A stretch of DNA of 64,000 nt, taken from the NCBI GenBank assembly GCA_009760855.2, contig WPIO01000013.1, forward strand, positions 602,501 to 666,500, written 5' to 3'. Position 1 is the first letter of the stretch. Each line of letters starts with the position of its first letter. The position numbers and the translations under genes were made by a program. This DNA is from Cristatella mucedo (lineage: Eukaryota > Bryozoa > Phylactolaemata > Cristatellidae). Shown one piece after another: positions 20,796 through 30,862 of this stretch. The notes below the pieces were generated by a model. It saw nothing but the letters and a program-made list of their open reading frames with translations. It made no database searches and was not told the origin of the DNA.

Positions 20796-23732
20796 AACAT
20801 CTGGGGGGGGGGGTGGCATCTAGCACACACCACTACATGTGCAGCCTGTAACTGAACACTCCACACCATCAGCTGCGGGTTATCTGATCTAGATGGAATC
20901 GAAGCACTTGTCAGGCGAAGTGTCCCAACTCGGGAGGGAGCACTTGACTTAAGTGTAAAACCTAAATAAAGCCGAGGCAGGAGCTGAAGCATGAAAGTTG
21001 CTAACTACCCTTTTCATTAAAAAATAAATAATAAGCCACTCTCAGTCAGCAGCAGTCGAGTCGTGCTCGGCTAGGAGTGGCTAGTTCTACTTTTCTCGAT
21101 ACTATGGAACTTGTTTTGTGCCACTTCTTTTGCCCCATCCTGATCTCTAGCATTTCGCTGGATTTTGTCTGCATTGGAGGTGGCTACCCAGATTATACTA
21201 TCGCTTGGCATGGTGGCCGTGTTTATGGCATACAAAAACATGTCAATTCGATCTGGTCTTTGGTTTTTCAGTTCACTTCGAGTATCGTAGGGGTTGTTGA
21301 GGCATTCGAACCGACTTCCTGAAGATGCTGGCCTAGCCCAAAGAAATTGGGTGCAGCAGCAACAGCAGCAGCATTGGCAGTGGCTGAGGCAGTGACTAAA
21401 GCAGCTGCAGTGACAACTGGCAGAAGCATTTAGCTGAGGGATTCATCATCATCCTGAGGGACAGCTGCTGCTCAGCATCCTACCGTCAGCTGGACACAAA
21501 AGGTATCTACCCTCAAAGTGAGTACTATTTGAAAGATCTAATTACAACTGTGGGTGTCAACCTTAGCTTCTGAGCTTGTGGGTGGCTCGGTGATGGGAGT
21601 GGAGCACTCTAGAAGATAGCTTTCAGCAAGCTCGGCAGTGCTGACTGGCTGCCCGTTAGCATTGTAGGCGAATCAGCTGTTAGCATCTTTGCTTGTACAC
21701 CTGCCCCCATCCGGCCTCGGTATCAGCTCTGGGTGTTCGAGGCAGTTGGTGACACTCAGCACCTGCTTAATCTCCCCTGCCGGATCTCAGTGTGATGGTA
21801 AACAGAATTGATGTCGACAAGAATATTGAATGCAGTCTTCCGTGGCACATTAACTCACGAGGCAATCTGCTAAAAGATCAGGCTGGCCACCGTGCAGCAC
21901 GGAGTCGCTAGGGACAGTACGACAGCCTGCGATTTGGCCGTTCAGCTATGCAGACATGCCTGGGATACCCGGATTCTCGAGTTACCCCCCCCCCAGCTGC
22001 TTGACTGCTCAGTCCCCGGAGGTTGTCTCCCTTAAACGAAAACGTTTTGATGCAGCCAACAGATTGGCAGTTTTCAGTGACTCCCTTCCCCCAATACACA
22101 TGGCACATATGCACGCAGCACTTCCTGGCTTCCTGTATCGCTCGCTGCCTTGCTACGGCCTTTTGACACTGCTTGCTCAGCATTTCAGTATGCCACCCAG
22201 GGTACCTCTTTGGGCGTGCATCCTAGCAAAGGCATCCAGCTTTGGCAGGTCCTTCTCCGAGATGCCACCGGGGCACTCCTCCTCACCCACCCTGATTTGC
22301 TCGGATCACTTTGCTCAATCTCCAATTGCCACTCTTCATTTCACAGCCTCACTCACTCGCTGGCTGGCTGCCTGCTGTTTTATACCACTGCCCATGTATT
22401 TTGGTGAGGGCAGCCAAACCGATGCTGGCCAAGATGTCTTCACACCAGTGTTGTCCGGTTTGCGACTCGAATGCCTCCGGCCCATTGATGCAACAGAACG
22501 TTACGTCAGCGAGTGGCACCCAGATCTGCATTGCGTTGGATGTCATATTCATATTGGGGCAAGATGCGAGTTTTGGAGGGTGGGTGGGGGCTCAGCAAGC
22601 GACTGTAAAGAGAGGGGAGTGACGCGCGCGCTCACGAGCCTGTACGCGCGTGCCCACCAGCCACCAGCGCGACAGCCTTCGATCCCACACGCCTGGACGC
22701 CTGGAGATGGCGTGCACAGCGAGAAGAGCTCTACTGCTGCACTGCCCCGGAGGCACTGCAGCGGTCGCTTGAGCCACAGGGCGGCCGTGAGCCACCAGTG
22801 GTCTCGGGTGACTTGGCAGCTATTGGGCAGGCAGTTTGTCGGCAGCCAGCCGGTGTTCACCGGGACGGCTGTGCATTTACACCTGCGGCTTAGCCTCGTG
22901 TTGCACAGATTTGTTCATCCAGCTTCCTGCCAAGCTGGCTTACCTTGTCTCGACGACAGTCGTCGCTTCACATCGTGGCCTAGTTCCTCTTCCTCTTGCC
23001 ACTCCCCTTCCTTCTCCCTCTCCCTCCTCCCTGGACAGAGTGGGCCTGCATGCAGTGGCTGCTACTCTCTCCCCCTCTCTCTCTCTCACTCTCACTCTGG
23101 ATGAGGAGATTGCTCACATGTACGATGCATATTGTCTTCTCAGCATCTTTCTCAAGCGGTTCTCTAAGAGTTTTGAGAGCTGCCTTCAGGCAGCGAATGC
23201 TCAATCAGCAATTGCTGTTCAAGCCAATTCTGCCAAAACATCTGCAAACTTTGCAGTTCTCCCTACCAGCTTGGCTCGCCTAGCTACAAGGCTGCTAACA
23301 TCCATGCCGCATCCCGCGTTGCTATCTCTAATATTGTCGAGCAGATCTTGATGCCTGACCAAGCGAATGGCAACCGAACCCTAACTGGTCTGCTGTCACG
23401 GTCCAGGCTCCAGGAGACAGTTCACGTGGCAACTCAGCTATGCAGCAGTCATGGCAGCAGCGACTGGCCCTTGTGAGCATCTTGGTGCGACCGGGCGGCT
23501 GCTCCAGCTGGCTGCTGGGCCCAGCCCAGGCAGAGCACCAGGAAAGCAATTAGCCACAAGACCGATAAGCCTTCGACCCAACAGCCGACTTTCCTCCAGT
23601 CTCGTCTGACTAGCCACTTCCTTTAAGCTGGCTTCCTTCAAGCTGGCAAGTCGAAGTTAGAACGCCTTCAGTACTTCAGTGCTGTGGCTGCCGGTCCGGT
23701 TGCAAAAGATTGGTCCCGGTCACCGTTTCTAA
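20796..23732. other. Long unassigned stretch
   Basis: About 2.9 kb without a recognisable repeat or domain. It includes short CAG/GCA runs near 21,350-21,400, a poly-C run near 21,987 and a CT-rich patch near 23,065-23,095. The + strand holds one unusually long open frame (21,956-23,104), described separately. Confidence 0.4.
21956..23104 (+). CDS. Long open frame of doubtful coding status
   Basis: A 382-codon frame, the longest non-repetitive one in the window. The translation is rich in Ser, Leu, Pro, His and Cys, has no recognisable domain or signal, and ends inside a CT-rich patch encoding Leu/Ser repeats. Both strands contain other open frames over the same span (for example 22,549-22,860 on the - strand), as expected of a GC-elevated stretch. 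I therefore list it only because its length is unusual. It could also be the shadow of a real exon on the other strand. Confidence 0.15.
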   Translation: MPGIPGFSSYPPPSCLTAQSPEVVSLKRKRFDAANRLAVFSDSLPPIHMAHMHAALPGFLYRSLPCYGLLTLLAQHFSMPPRVPLWACILAKASSFGRSFSEMPPGHSSSPTLICSDHFAQSPIATLHFTASLTRWLAACCFIPLPMYFGEGSQTDAGQDVFTPVLSGLRLECLRPIDATERYVSEWHPDLHCVGCHIHIGARCEFWRVGGGSASDCKERGVTRALTSLYARAHQPPARQPSIPHAWTPGDGVHSEKSSTAALPRRHCSGRLSHRAAVSHQWSRVTWQLLGRQFVGSQPVFTGTAVHLHLRLSLVLHRFVHPASCQAGLPCLDDSRRFTSWPSSSSSCHSPSFSLSLLPGQSGPACSGCYSLPLSLSHSHSG

Positions 23733-23758
23733 GCAGCAGCAGCAGCAGCAGCAGCAGC
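23733..23758 (+). repeat. (AGC)n trinucleotide run
   Basis: About eight AGC units. Shorter CTG/CAG runs are scattered elsewhere in the window (for example near 31,480-31,520, 32,905-32,920 and 34,970), but this is one of the longest uninterrupted ones. Confidence 0.9.
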
Positions 23759-24000
23759 CTCTCCGTAATCTGGTGAAACGCCAGGTCATAAAGCTAATAG
23801 AGATTGTTAGCCATTCTTGAATTATAGTCACCAGGAATCGTTAGATATGTTGCTACCTAGAACCCAGACATTGTAAAAAGGATGAACTGGTGAAGTGAAG
23901 ATTTGCCAGCTGTATTTCATTCCGAGTCCTGGTCTGATAATGAATGTTAGTGGGATATGAAACTGTACGTTAAGAACAGAGATATTTTTAGTAAGGCTGG

Positions 24001-26634
24001 GATAGTCTTATCGCGCGCTCGAAATTCAACTTCAAGGCATTTGCGGTACCCTCGAAGCAGTCTTTTGAATCAATTGTCTTGGTCTCACCCGAAAACAAGC
24101 TACGGATAGTGGCAGTAGTCTATTGCCCACCAGGTACCAAATCCTCCTTTATCTCAGATTTCTCCGATCTCATTTCGATTCTGTGTGCAAGAAATCGATC
24201 CTTCCTCGTTATGGGTGATTTCAACGTTCACTTTGATAACTTATCTGATGCTTTCAGCACCGAATTTCGTGCATTGACTGACTCATTGTCTCTTGTGGCT
24301 CATGTGCACGGCCCTACCCTCATCAAGGGTCACACACTCGACCAGATTTTCTCATACAACTGCACTTTGTCATCACCAATTATTACCAAATCCTGCTTAT
24401 CTGACCACATGCAGATCTCATTCAATCTACAGTGTGTGCCCACATCCTCATCTAAAATAACCTGTGAATCGCGAAACCTCAAGACCCTTGACATCGATGC
24501 TGTCCGTTCGAGAAAATCTGCTTTGCCTCTGCTGTTCAGTCCTCCCTCCGATCTGTCGTTATTGGTAGATAGCTACAACACGACACTAGCTGACACGCTC
24601 GACGAGTTTGCACCTCTGACAAAGCGCACTGTGCGCCCCCGCCCAGACGGCCTATGGTTTACCACAGACATTAAACTAGCCAGGTCTACTAAACGAAAGC
24701 TTGAAAAAGCATACTAAAGATCCGGACTAACTGTCCATCGACAGGCATATGAAGACTACTGTAAGTCGTACCAATCGATCCTAGCAAAGGCCAAGTCTAG
24801 CTTCTATAGAAACATTGTTGAATCACAGATGCACAATCCAAAAATGCTGATGTTGACAATAAACCATCTCCTCAACCGTTCCCAGATTAGCTCCTTACCT
24901 GATGATCCTTGTGATGATCTAGCCGATTGCTTCTCTCGATTCTTTGTGCAGAAGATACACAAGATCAGGGAATCCATCCCTGCGATGACAACCTCCCCAC
25001 TAGAATGCTGTTCCTCGGTTCCTGGCTGCACCTCAATGTCTGCATTTAAGCAGGTCACTAGTGATCTAGTCCTAAAGTTTGTATCTCAGTCAATCAAGAA
25101 GACAGCAAGTCCTCTGGACCCTATTCCCACTGTCCTGCTCCTACATTGCATTGATCTGCTGCTGCCATGCATAACTAACATCATTATTATGTCATTAGCC
25201 TCAGGTCATGTCCCAGCACCTTTCAAAAAAGCTGTAGTCAGGCCACTTCTCAAGAAATCGACACTAGACCAAGAGAACTTGAGCAACTACCGCCCAGTCT
25301 CCCTTCTACCATTCCTATCAAGGACACTGGAACGGGTCGTGGCAGACCAGCTAAACTCATATATCGAAACCTCACACCTTGCTAGTAAGTTCCAGTCTGG
25401 CTTTAGAGCTAATCACTCCACAGAGTCAGCATTGCTTAGGGTATACAACGACCTACTTAGGAATGCAGACATGGGTAAAGTGTCTCTGCTTGTTTTGCTC
25501 GATCTTTCGGCAGCTTTTGACACCATCGATCACAAAGTTCTTCTAGAGCGCCTCTCATCTCGCCTTGGCATCACTGGCACTGCTCTGCAGTGGTTCAGGT
25601 CCTATCTCAGTGGGAGACGCCAGAGTATTGACGTGAATAGACAAAGATCATCTGAAGTACCTCTAAAATATGGAGTACCTCAGGGCTCCGTGCTAGGTCC
25701 GGTTCTTTTCACGGTTTATACTCTGCCTCTTGCTGATGTGATTACCAAGCACAATCTAGGCTTTCACTTCTATGTGGATGACACTCAGCTGTACCTTTGC
25801 TTTGATCCCTCCCAGCCTTTGTACACCTCAAATTCTCTCAACTCACTTGCTGCATGTATTCATGACATCTGCACATGGATGGCAGCAAATTTTCTAAAAC
25901 CTAACGATGATAAAACTAACTTACTAGTTATCGGCAAAACCAGTGTGATTCAGAAACTGGAAAGGCTGACGCTCAAAATTGGCTCTGCCAGCATATCTCC
26001 AGTTGAATCAGCTCGAAATCTACGTGTCATATTCCAAAGCGACCTCTCGTTAGAGGCCATATCAGCTCCACAGTTATATCTGCCTATTTTCAGCTTCATA
26101 ACATTGCTAAAATTCGGGCTTGTTTAGATAAAGATACCACGTCCACGTTGGGCCATGCATTCGTGACATCCCGTCTCGACTTCTGCAACTCACCGCTTAC
26201 TGGCCTACCAGCATGTGCAATCAGGCGATTGCAGCTGGTGCAAAACTCTGCAGCTAGGCTTGTCTGTCGTGAGCGTAGCAGTTGCCACATTACTCCACTT
26301 CTCGCCGACCTGAACTGGCTACCAGTCAAGCAACGGATTGACTTCAAGGTTTTGTCGCTCATGTTTAGGTCCCTTCATTCTATGGCTCCAGCCTATCTCT
26401 CAGATATACTGCCCCATCAGGCCCAAGCATCGTACCACCTGCTTTTCTGAATCCAACAGCCTACAAATACCTCATACAAACCTTAAATCCTTTGGAGACC
26501 GTGCATTTAGTTCGTATGCTCCCAAAGCCTGGAACTGCCTCCCGACCTGCGTCAGAACATCCCCTGACCTGACCACATTTAAAAGGAACTTAAAAACACA
26601 CCTATTTAGGACAGCATTTAGTGGGTCCCTGTGA
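24001..26634 (+). pseudogene. LINE-A endonuclease-reverse transcriptase, broken
   Basis: The endonuclease part shows V-Y-C-P-P-G (near 24,118), the G-D-F-N-V-H metal-binding/catalytic motif (near 24,214), L-D-Q-I-F-S and the S-D-H-M-Q-I-S-F active-site motif (near 24,400). A TAA at 24,715 interrupts the same frame, which then stays open through the RT: N-Y-R-P-V-S-L-L-P near 25,288, D-L-S-A-A-F-D near 25,501, G-V-P-Q-G-S-V-L-G-P at 25,672-25,701 and Y-V-D-D at 25,771-25,782. Frameshifts near 26,050-26,140 and 26,430 split the C-terminal region, which ends at 26,634. The catalytic box reads YVDD; other LINE-A copies here read F-C-A-D-D and Y-A-D-G, so Ala is probably ancestral. Non-functional as it stands. 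Confidence 0.9.
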
Positions 26635-26794
26635 TTCGTCCTTGATGTGCTTATGAGTGCTGACACTGTGCATGCAGCCACTAACCACATTTGCATGCTG
26701 ACCGTGTGCATGTCACCCCTAACCATATTATTTGTTTGTTTTTCAAGCATGATTTTACTTACCATTCAATTGCATTTCCCTTTGCAGCAAATGT

Positions 26795-26834
26795 AAAGCG
26801 CCTAGAAAGAGATTAAGTTCTCTGAGGGCGCTTT
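26795..26834 (+). other. LINE-A 3' terminal hairpin
   Basis: AAAGCGCC at 26,795-26,802 can pair with GGCGCTTT at 26,827-26,834. An inner stem forms between AGAGA (26,808-26,812) and TCTCT (26,819-26,823), with loop TTAAGT. The same arrangement is seen in the tails at 15.4, 28.8, 49.0 and 50.6 kb and, with substitutions, in SINE-B. In L2-group LINEs such as eel UnaL2 a 3' stem-loop of this kind is known to be recognised by the reverse transcriptase; that role here is inference. Confidence 0.7.
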
Positions 26835-26890
26835 ATCAAGTGCATTATTATTCTTATTGATTGATTTTGTCATTTGCTATCGTCGCTCTG

Positions 26891-27275
26891 GTTACATGGG
26901 ATGGGCTTGTGAATATGTGTCGGAAGTTTGTGTTATGTGCTGCATTTGTGGTTATGTGGGATGCGTTTGGTGTTATATGGGATGCGTTTGTAGTTATGGG
27001 CTGTGCTTGTGGTAATGTTCTATGTTTTTGGTAATTGGCAGCGTTTGTGGTTATGGGATGCATTGGTGCTAATGTGCTGCATTTGTGGTTATATAATTCA
27101 TCTGTATAGCACCCCAAGAGAACTTGGTCTCTATTCTGGCCCTTCACATATGCCTCGGGGCTCGTGCCCACGACCTCAGCCAGGCCTTGGTAGTGGCAAG
27201 CACCTTAACTGCTGGACCATGTGCTGAGTTTATGGTTACCTTGCATTTGTGGTTATGAAGGCTAGGTTTGTAGTA
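26891..27275 (+). repeat. Minisatellite, about 19-20 bp unit
   Basis: Imperfect tandem units close to GTTATGTGCTGCATTTGTG repeat about ten times from 26,891 to 27,086. After an inserted SINE-B they resume with GTTACCTTGCATTTGTG and TTATGAAGGCTAGGTTTGTAG up to about 27,275. The array starts within 35 bases of the LINE-A tail. Confidence 0.8.
27088..27226 (-). mobile_element. SINE-B copy inside a minisatellite
   Basis: On the - strand: A-box-like TGGTCCAGCAGTTAAGGTGC, B-box-like GGTCGTGGGCACGAGCCCC, TGTGAAGGGCCAGAATAGAG, CCAAGTTCTCTTGGGGTGC and TATACAGATGAATTATAT. The minisatellite units stop at its left edge and resume at its right edge, so it is an insertion into the array. Confidence 0.85.
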
Positions 27276-27795
27276 AAGACTTCAGTTGTCAGGCAGCTAC
27301 TTATGTTACTAATACCATCAACCAGCCAAGAACCTGCTCCCACCCAAGCCGATATGTGTCCAAATCCAAGCCCAGACTCTGCCACGACCTGGCCGGCCCC
27401 AGTCTATGATGGCTTCGAGTTAAGGTGATGCTGCCAGTTCCACAAGGTCATGGGTATCGGGTGCTAGGTCATGCCAGAAGTTGCACCAAAGCTGCTGCTG
27501 CTTCAGCCTTTGCCCTGTCATTCTGGTTTGAACTGCCTTAGCTGCCCGCAGGCAGAGACCAATGGCTGAAGCCCGGTCGTCACAGCCATGCGAGCTGCAT
27601 CACGTATGATCTGGCAGCTAAAGAAGAAGCCTGGCTCCTCTGTTCGACTCTGCTGATCTGGTGCCGGGGTGAGCAAGCAAAGGAAATAGGAGTGGTCGGC
27701 TGCCGGTCAGGCAGCTCTGGCGACTATGGCAATGGCCTTTGCCTGAAGCACTGGCGGTTGCTATGGTCTCAATTTCCTGATAATGTCGAGCATTA
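27276..27795. other. No gene recognised
   Basis: Average composition and short frames only. I see nothing that matches the repeat families. Confidence 0.45.
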
Positions 27796-27824
27796 CTCTC
27801 TCTCTGTCTCTCTCTCTCTCTCTC

Positions 27825-27910
<86 letters not shown>

Positions 27911-27935
27911 ACTCTCTCTCTCTTCCTCTCTCTTT
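27796..27935 (+). repeat. (TC)n tract
   Basis: A nearly pure CT-dinucleotide run of about 130 bases with a few GT/AC interruptions. The open frames through it on both strands (Ser/Leu and Arg/Glu) are repeat translation. Confidence 0.97.
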
Positions 27936-28787
27936 TTCTCTCCTGGCTCCTTGGTCTGTCGGCAGTGACTGAGTGCTGACCTGGGAAGTGGCTCCTCGTT
28001 AGTGGGTCTAATCCTGCAGACTCAGCTCTTTTGCCGAGCTTAATCATGAGAGAAATCATGAAGAATTTAGGTAAACCTTAGCCAGCCAGCCAGGCTCCAG
28101 CCCACCTGCCTAAGCAGTGAATCCACCGGCTTAAGTGGTGGATCCATCCACCCAAGTGGTGAATCTGCGAACGCAGTGCCAGGTGGCCTGTGTAGTGGCT
28201 GAATCAAGATCGAAGCCAGCCTGAGCCGAGTTACTGCTGGGAGCAGCAGAGGAGGAGGCAAGGCAAGTGCAGCTGCCAGTGAAGCAGTGATTTCGGGGTA
28301 GGCTCGGTATGCCTCTGTGACTGCCCCGTGCTGGCATTACCGCCGGTCGTAAGCACGGATCCGACAGTATGAGCACAGTGCCTGTAACAGAGAACATCTG
28401 AATCTCTCGTCCTTTCCGAGTGTGTTTGCTGTAAGCACTGGGATGCTATGTCCTGCCTGCATACGGCAGCAGCTTGCATTCGTTGTGTAATAGGACTTCT
28501 ATTGTGACTTTATCATCTGCTTTTTAACTTGCCGGGACAACTAGAGCTCTCTGCCCACTCTTCTATCTAGCTGCAAAGGGCCCTCGTTGGAGCACGAACA
28601 CAACGCAAGCATGCATTGCGAGGGCTAGCTCATACTTAGTCTATATAGTGTGGCCTGGACTTAACACGGTATGCGCATTCACGATAGGCGGGCTTAGGGG
28701 CGTCATTCACGTGGTTTATTAGAGATATGAACCTCGAGGGTTGTGCGAAGAACCAAGGACTTATATTTAAGGACAAATATTCAAGAA
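27936..28787. other. No gene recognised
   Basis: Average composition. A short run of related ten- to fifteen-base phrases (CCACCxxCTTAAGTGGTGAATC type) near 28,100-28,170 suggests a decayed local tandem repeat. Otherwise I see nothing. Confidence 0.4.
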
Positions 28788-28900
28788 CTTCAAAAAGGTT
28801 ATTCGATTCGATCGTACTTCCTTCGCTGCAAATGCAAAGTGCCTAGAAAAGAGATTTAGTTCTCTGAGGGCGCTATATCAAATGTGTTATTATTATTATC
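28788..28900 (+). mobile_element. LINE-A tail fragment
   Basis: ATTCGATTCGATCGTACTTC, CTTCGCTGCAAATGCAAAG, TGCCTAGAAAAGAGATTTAG, TTCTCTGAGGGCGCTATATC and an ATT tail correspond to the last 110 bases of LINE-A, with a handful of substitutions. The left arm has G-to-A/C-type changes that weaken the outer hairpin. Confidence 0.85.
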
Positions 28901-29698
28901 ATCTGGATTCGTTTGGGAATCTGCCAAGGGGCTTCGACCGAAACCTGCTTATAGCCTTTAGTGAATCCAACTGAGAGTGACTGGCTACTTGATTAGGTCT
29001 TAGCTGTAAGGTTGACCATGCTGTGGTCAGCTGTTTACCCCTCAGGTTCCTAGTGGGTCACACCAGTGAGGTGAGGGCATTTCTGTGCACAGGTGGCCAC
29101 AGGCCTCTTCACTTTTTGATGCAGTGTATATCGGTGTCTTGACGATCGTTTGGAGCTGGGTGCCTGTCTCTCCCCCTAGGAAGCTGCCCTCATGTCTGTC
29201 AGTGACTGCTAATGGTCGGTCTGCACATGTCAGCTGAAGCTGCAGTGGTAGCATGCATGGCAAACAGCCGAACCGATTGCCGAGTCATTCCTCTCACTCT
29301 TCACTTCCTTCTTTTTTCCCTCGACCCCCGTCCAGCTCCATCCACAGACAAGTGTGCTTCGATCTGGAAGCTGTGAAATGGCAAGCCTGTCTTCGGATGG
29401 GGCAAGTGTGAGTTGGCTGCTGCACTCATCATTTTCTGTTATGTTATACATAGTTTAGTCGGACCTCAGGATTGTCCCGACCTTGGACTGTCGTGCTGCG
29501 CCTCGATCAATGCTGCCACCGGGCTGTTGTCTGCCATTTGTTCAAAGAAGGAGAGGGTATCACTTCCCTCGGTGTAAGCCAAATGGTGGGCAAATGCATC
29601 ACTGCTTGTCTGCCTAGCTAGCATGCCAATCTTCGTGACCTAGGCGAGGAACTACGAAGAAAATAAGGAGACAATCAAGACAAGGTGGGACAGTCATA
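28901..29698. other. No gene recognised
   Basis: Average composition with 73-codon frames on the - strand. No repeat or domain was recognised. Confidence 0.45.
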
Positions 29699-29735
29699 AT
29701 AAGCCTTAAGGGAACTAAATCTCTTTCTAAATATG
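29699..29735 (-). mobile_element. Hairpin-tail remnant of LINE-A or SINE-B
   Basis: On the - strand the text TAGAAAGAGATTTAGTTCCC, then TTAAGGCTTATTATG, is the core of the shared LINE-A/SINE-B tail. It is cut off at the right by repeat C copy 3, which suggests that repeat C inserted here too. Confidence 0.6.
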
Positions 29736-29740
29736 ATTAC

Positions 29741-29900
29741 ACACGAGCAGCTCACTGCAGCCCATGGACTCGATTTGCTGAGTCATAGTAGTTCCATCAC
29801 GGAAGACAACGCTGCGCCGTCTTGCTGCTTGACAGAAGTGCGCCATCTTCCCGTGTGATGGAGGGAAGTACGGACTTTCTCGCTTTGATTAGTAGATATA
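29741..29900 (+). mobile_element. Repeat C copy 3
   Basis: ACGAGCAGCTCACTGCAGCC, GCTGAGTCATAGTAGTTCC, ACGCTGCGCCGTCTTG, GACAGAAGTGCGCCATCTTC and GGACTTTCTCGCTTTGATTA followed by GTAGATATATA. It has the same order and ends as the copies at 6.6 and 16.4 kb. It sits between a hairpin-tail remnant and a complete SINE-B. Confidence 0.8.
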
Positions 29901-30056
29901 TACAATTCGTTTGTATAGCACCCTTAGAGAACTTAATCTCTATCCAGGTGGTTCAGATATGCCAAAGGGCTCGAGCCTACGACCTCGGTCATCAAGTTCT
30001 TCCACCTTGACCTCGGTCAATAAAGGCAAGCACCTTGACCCCTGAGCCAAACCAGG
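29901..30056 (-). mobile_element. SINE-B copy
   Basis: On the - strand: head CCTGGTTTGGCTCAGGGG with A-box-like TGGCTCAGGGGT, then GACCGAGGTCGTAGGCTCGA, CATATCTGAACCACCTGG, ATAGAGATTAAGTTCTCTAA, GGGTGCTATACAAACGAATT. A duplicated GACCGAGGTCAA segment sits between the A and B boxes. Confidence 0.85.
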
Positions 30057-30552
30057 GCTAGGCACTTTGAGCATATGCTGAAAATTAAGCACAGCAATTG
30101 ATTAATGTTAGTAGCGTGCACGATTGCAGTGAGCTTAAGCACATTAGGGTCAATTCACATGGATGGAGCAAATGATGCAACAGGTGGGTTTTTAACTTCG
30201 CTTTAAATGTCAAGTCTGAGTCGTTAGCAAGTGCCAGGTTTATGCATTTAAATGATAGAGCCTACAAGTGAGTGACCTGTCACTCTAGGCTGGCTTCCAA
30301 AAAGGTTGTCTGATGCGTAATTCCAAAATAGCTTGGCTGTATTATGTTTAGCAGCTTTGCAACCTGGTTTGAGCCTTTTTGCAGTTCATCCTATGTGATA
30401 GGGCATGCAGCAGGATTGCTGATAATAGCTATCGACTACAGGCGTATTCGCTGGCGAGCAAGGCAGGGCTTTCTGGCGTCGCCATCGTCCGTGCTCTGCT
30501 ATTGCCTATCAGGCAGCGGCAGGAGTGGTGCCTGCTTGACATGCGCGGCTTG
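30057..30552. other. No gene recognised
   Basis: Average composition with short frames only, and nothing assignable. Confidence 0.45.
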
Positions 30553-30735
<183 letters not shown>

Positions 30736-30862
30736 ATTCATTTGTATAGCACCATGAGAACTTATCTCCATCCCGGAGCTTCATGTATACCACAAGGTTC
30801 GAGCCCAAGACCTTGGTTGTCAAAGGCAAGTTCCTTCACCCCTGGGCCAAACTAAGGTGGCA
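30736..30862 (-). mobile_element. SINE-B copy next to the TA array
   Basis: On the - strand: CTTAGTTTGGCCCAGGGG, AAGGAACTTGCCTTTGAC, CCAAGGTCTTGGGCTCGAAC, ATGAAGCTCCGGGATGGAG, ATAAGTTCTCATGGTGC, TATACAAATGAATTAATA. The tail hairpin has lost bases in both arms. The (TA)n array begins exactly where the SINE ends. Confidence 0.8.

Larger units (their letters stand above)
23995..26857 (+). mobile_element. LINE-A, best copy, 5'-truncated (CR1/L2-like)
   Basis: A non-LTR retrotransposon of 2.86 kb. It contains the C-terminal part of an apurinic-type endonuclease, a linker, a reverse transcriptase, a C-terminal region, a 3' UTR, a terminal hairpin (26,795-26,834) and a short ATT tail. The 5' end lies inside the endonuclease; the antisense copy at 9.7 kb extends further 5'. 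The G-V-P-Q-G-S-V-L-G-P block and the F-Y-x-D-D-T-Q-L-Y-L box place it in the broad CR1/L2/Rex1 group. Fragments of the same family occur at more than a dozen other places in the window. Confidence 0.93.

Noticed and set aside
27692-28059. Ser/Leu and Arg/Glu frames across the TC tract
   Set aside because: Simple-repeat translation.
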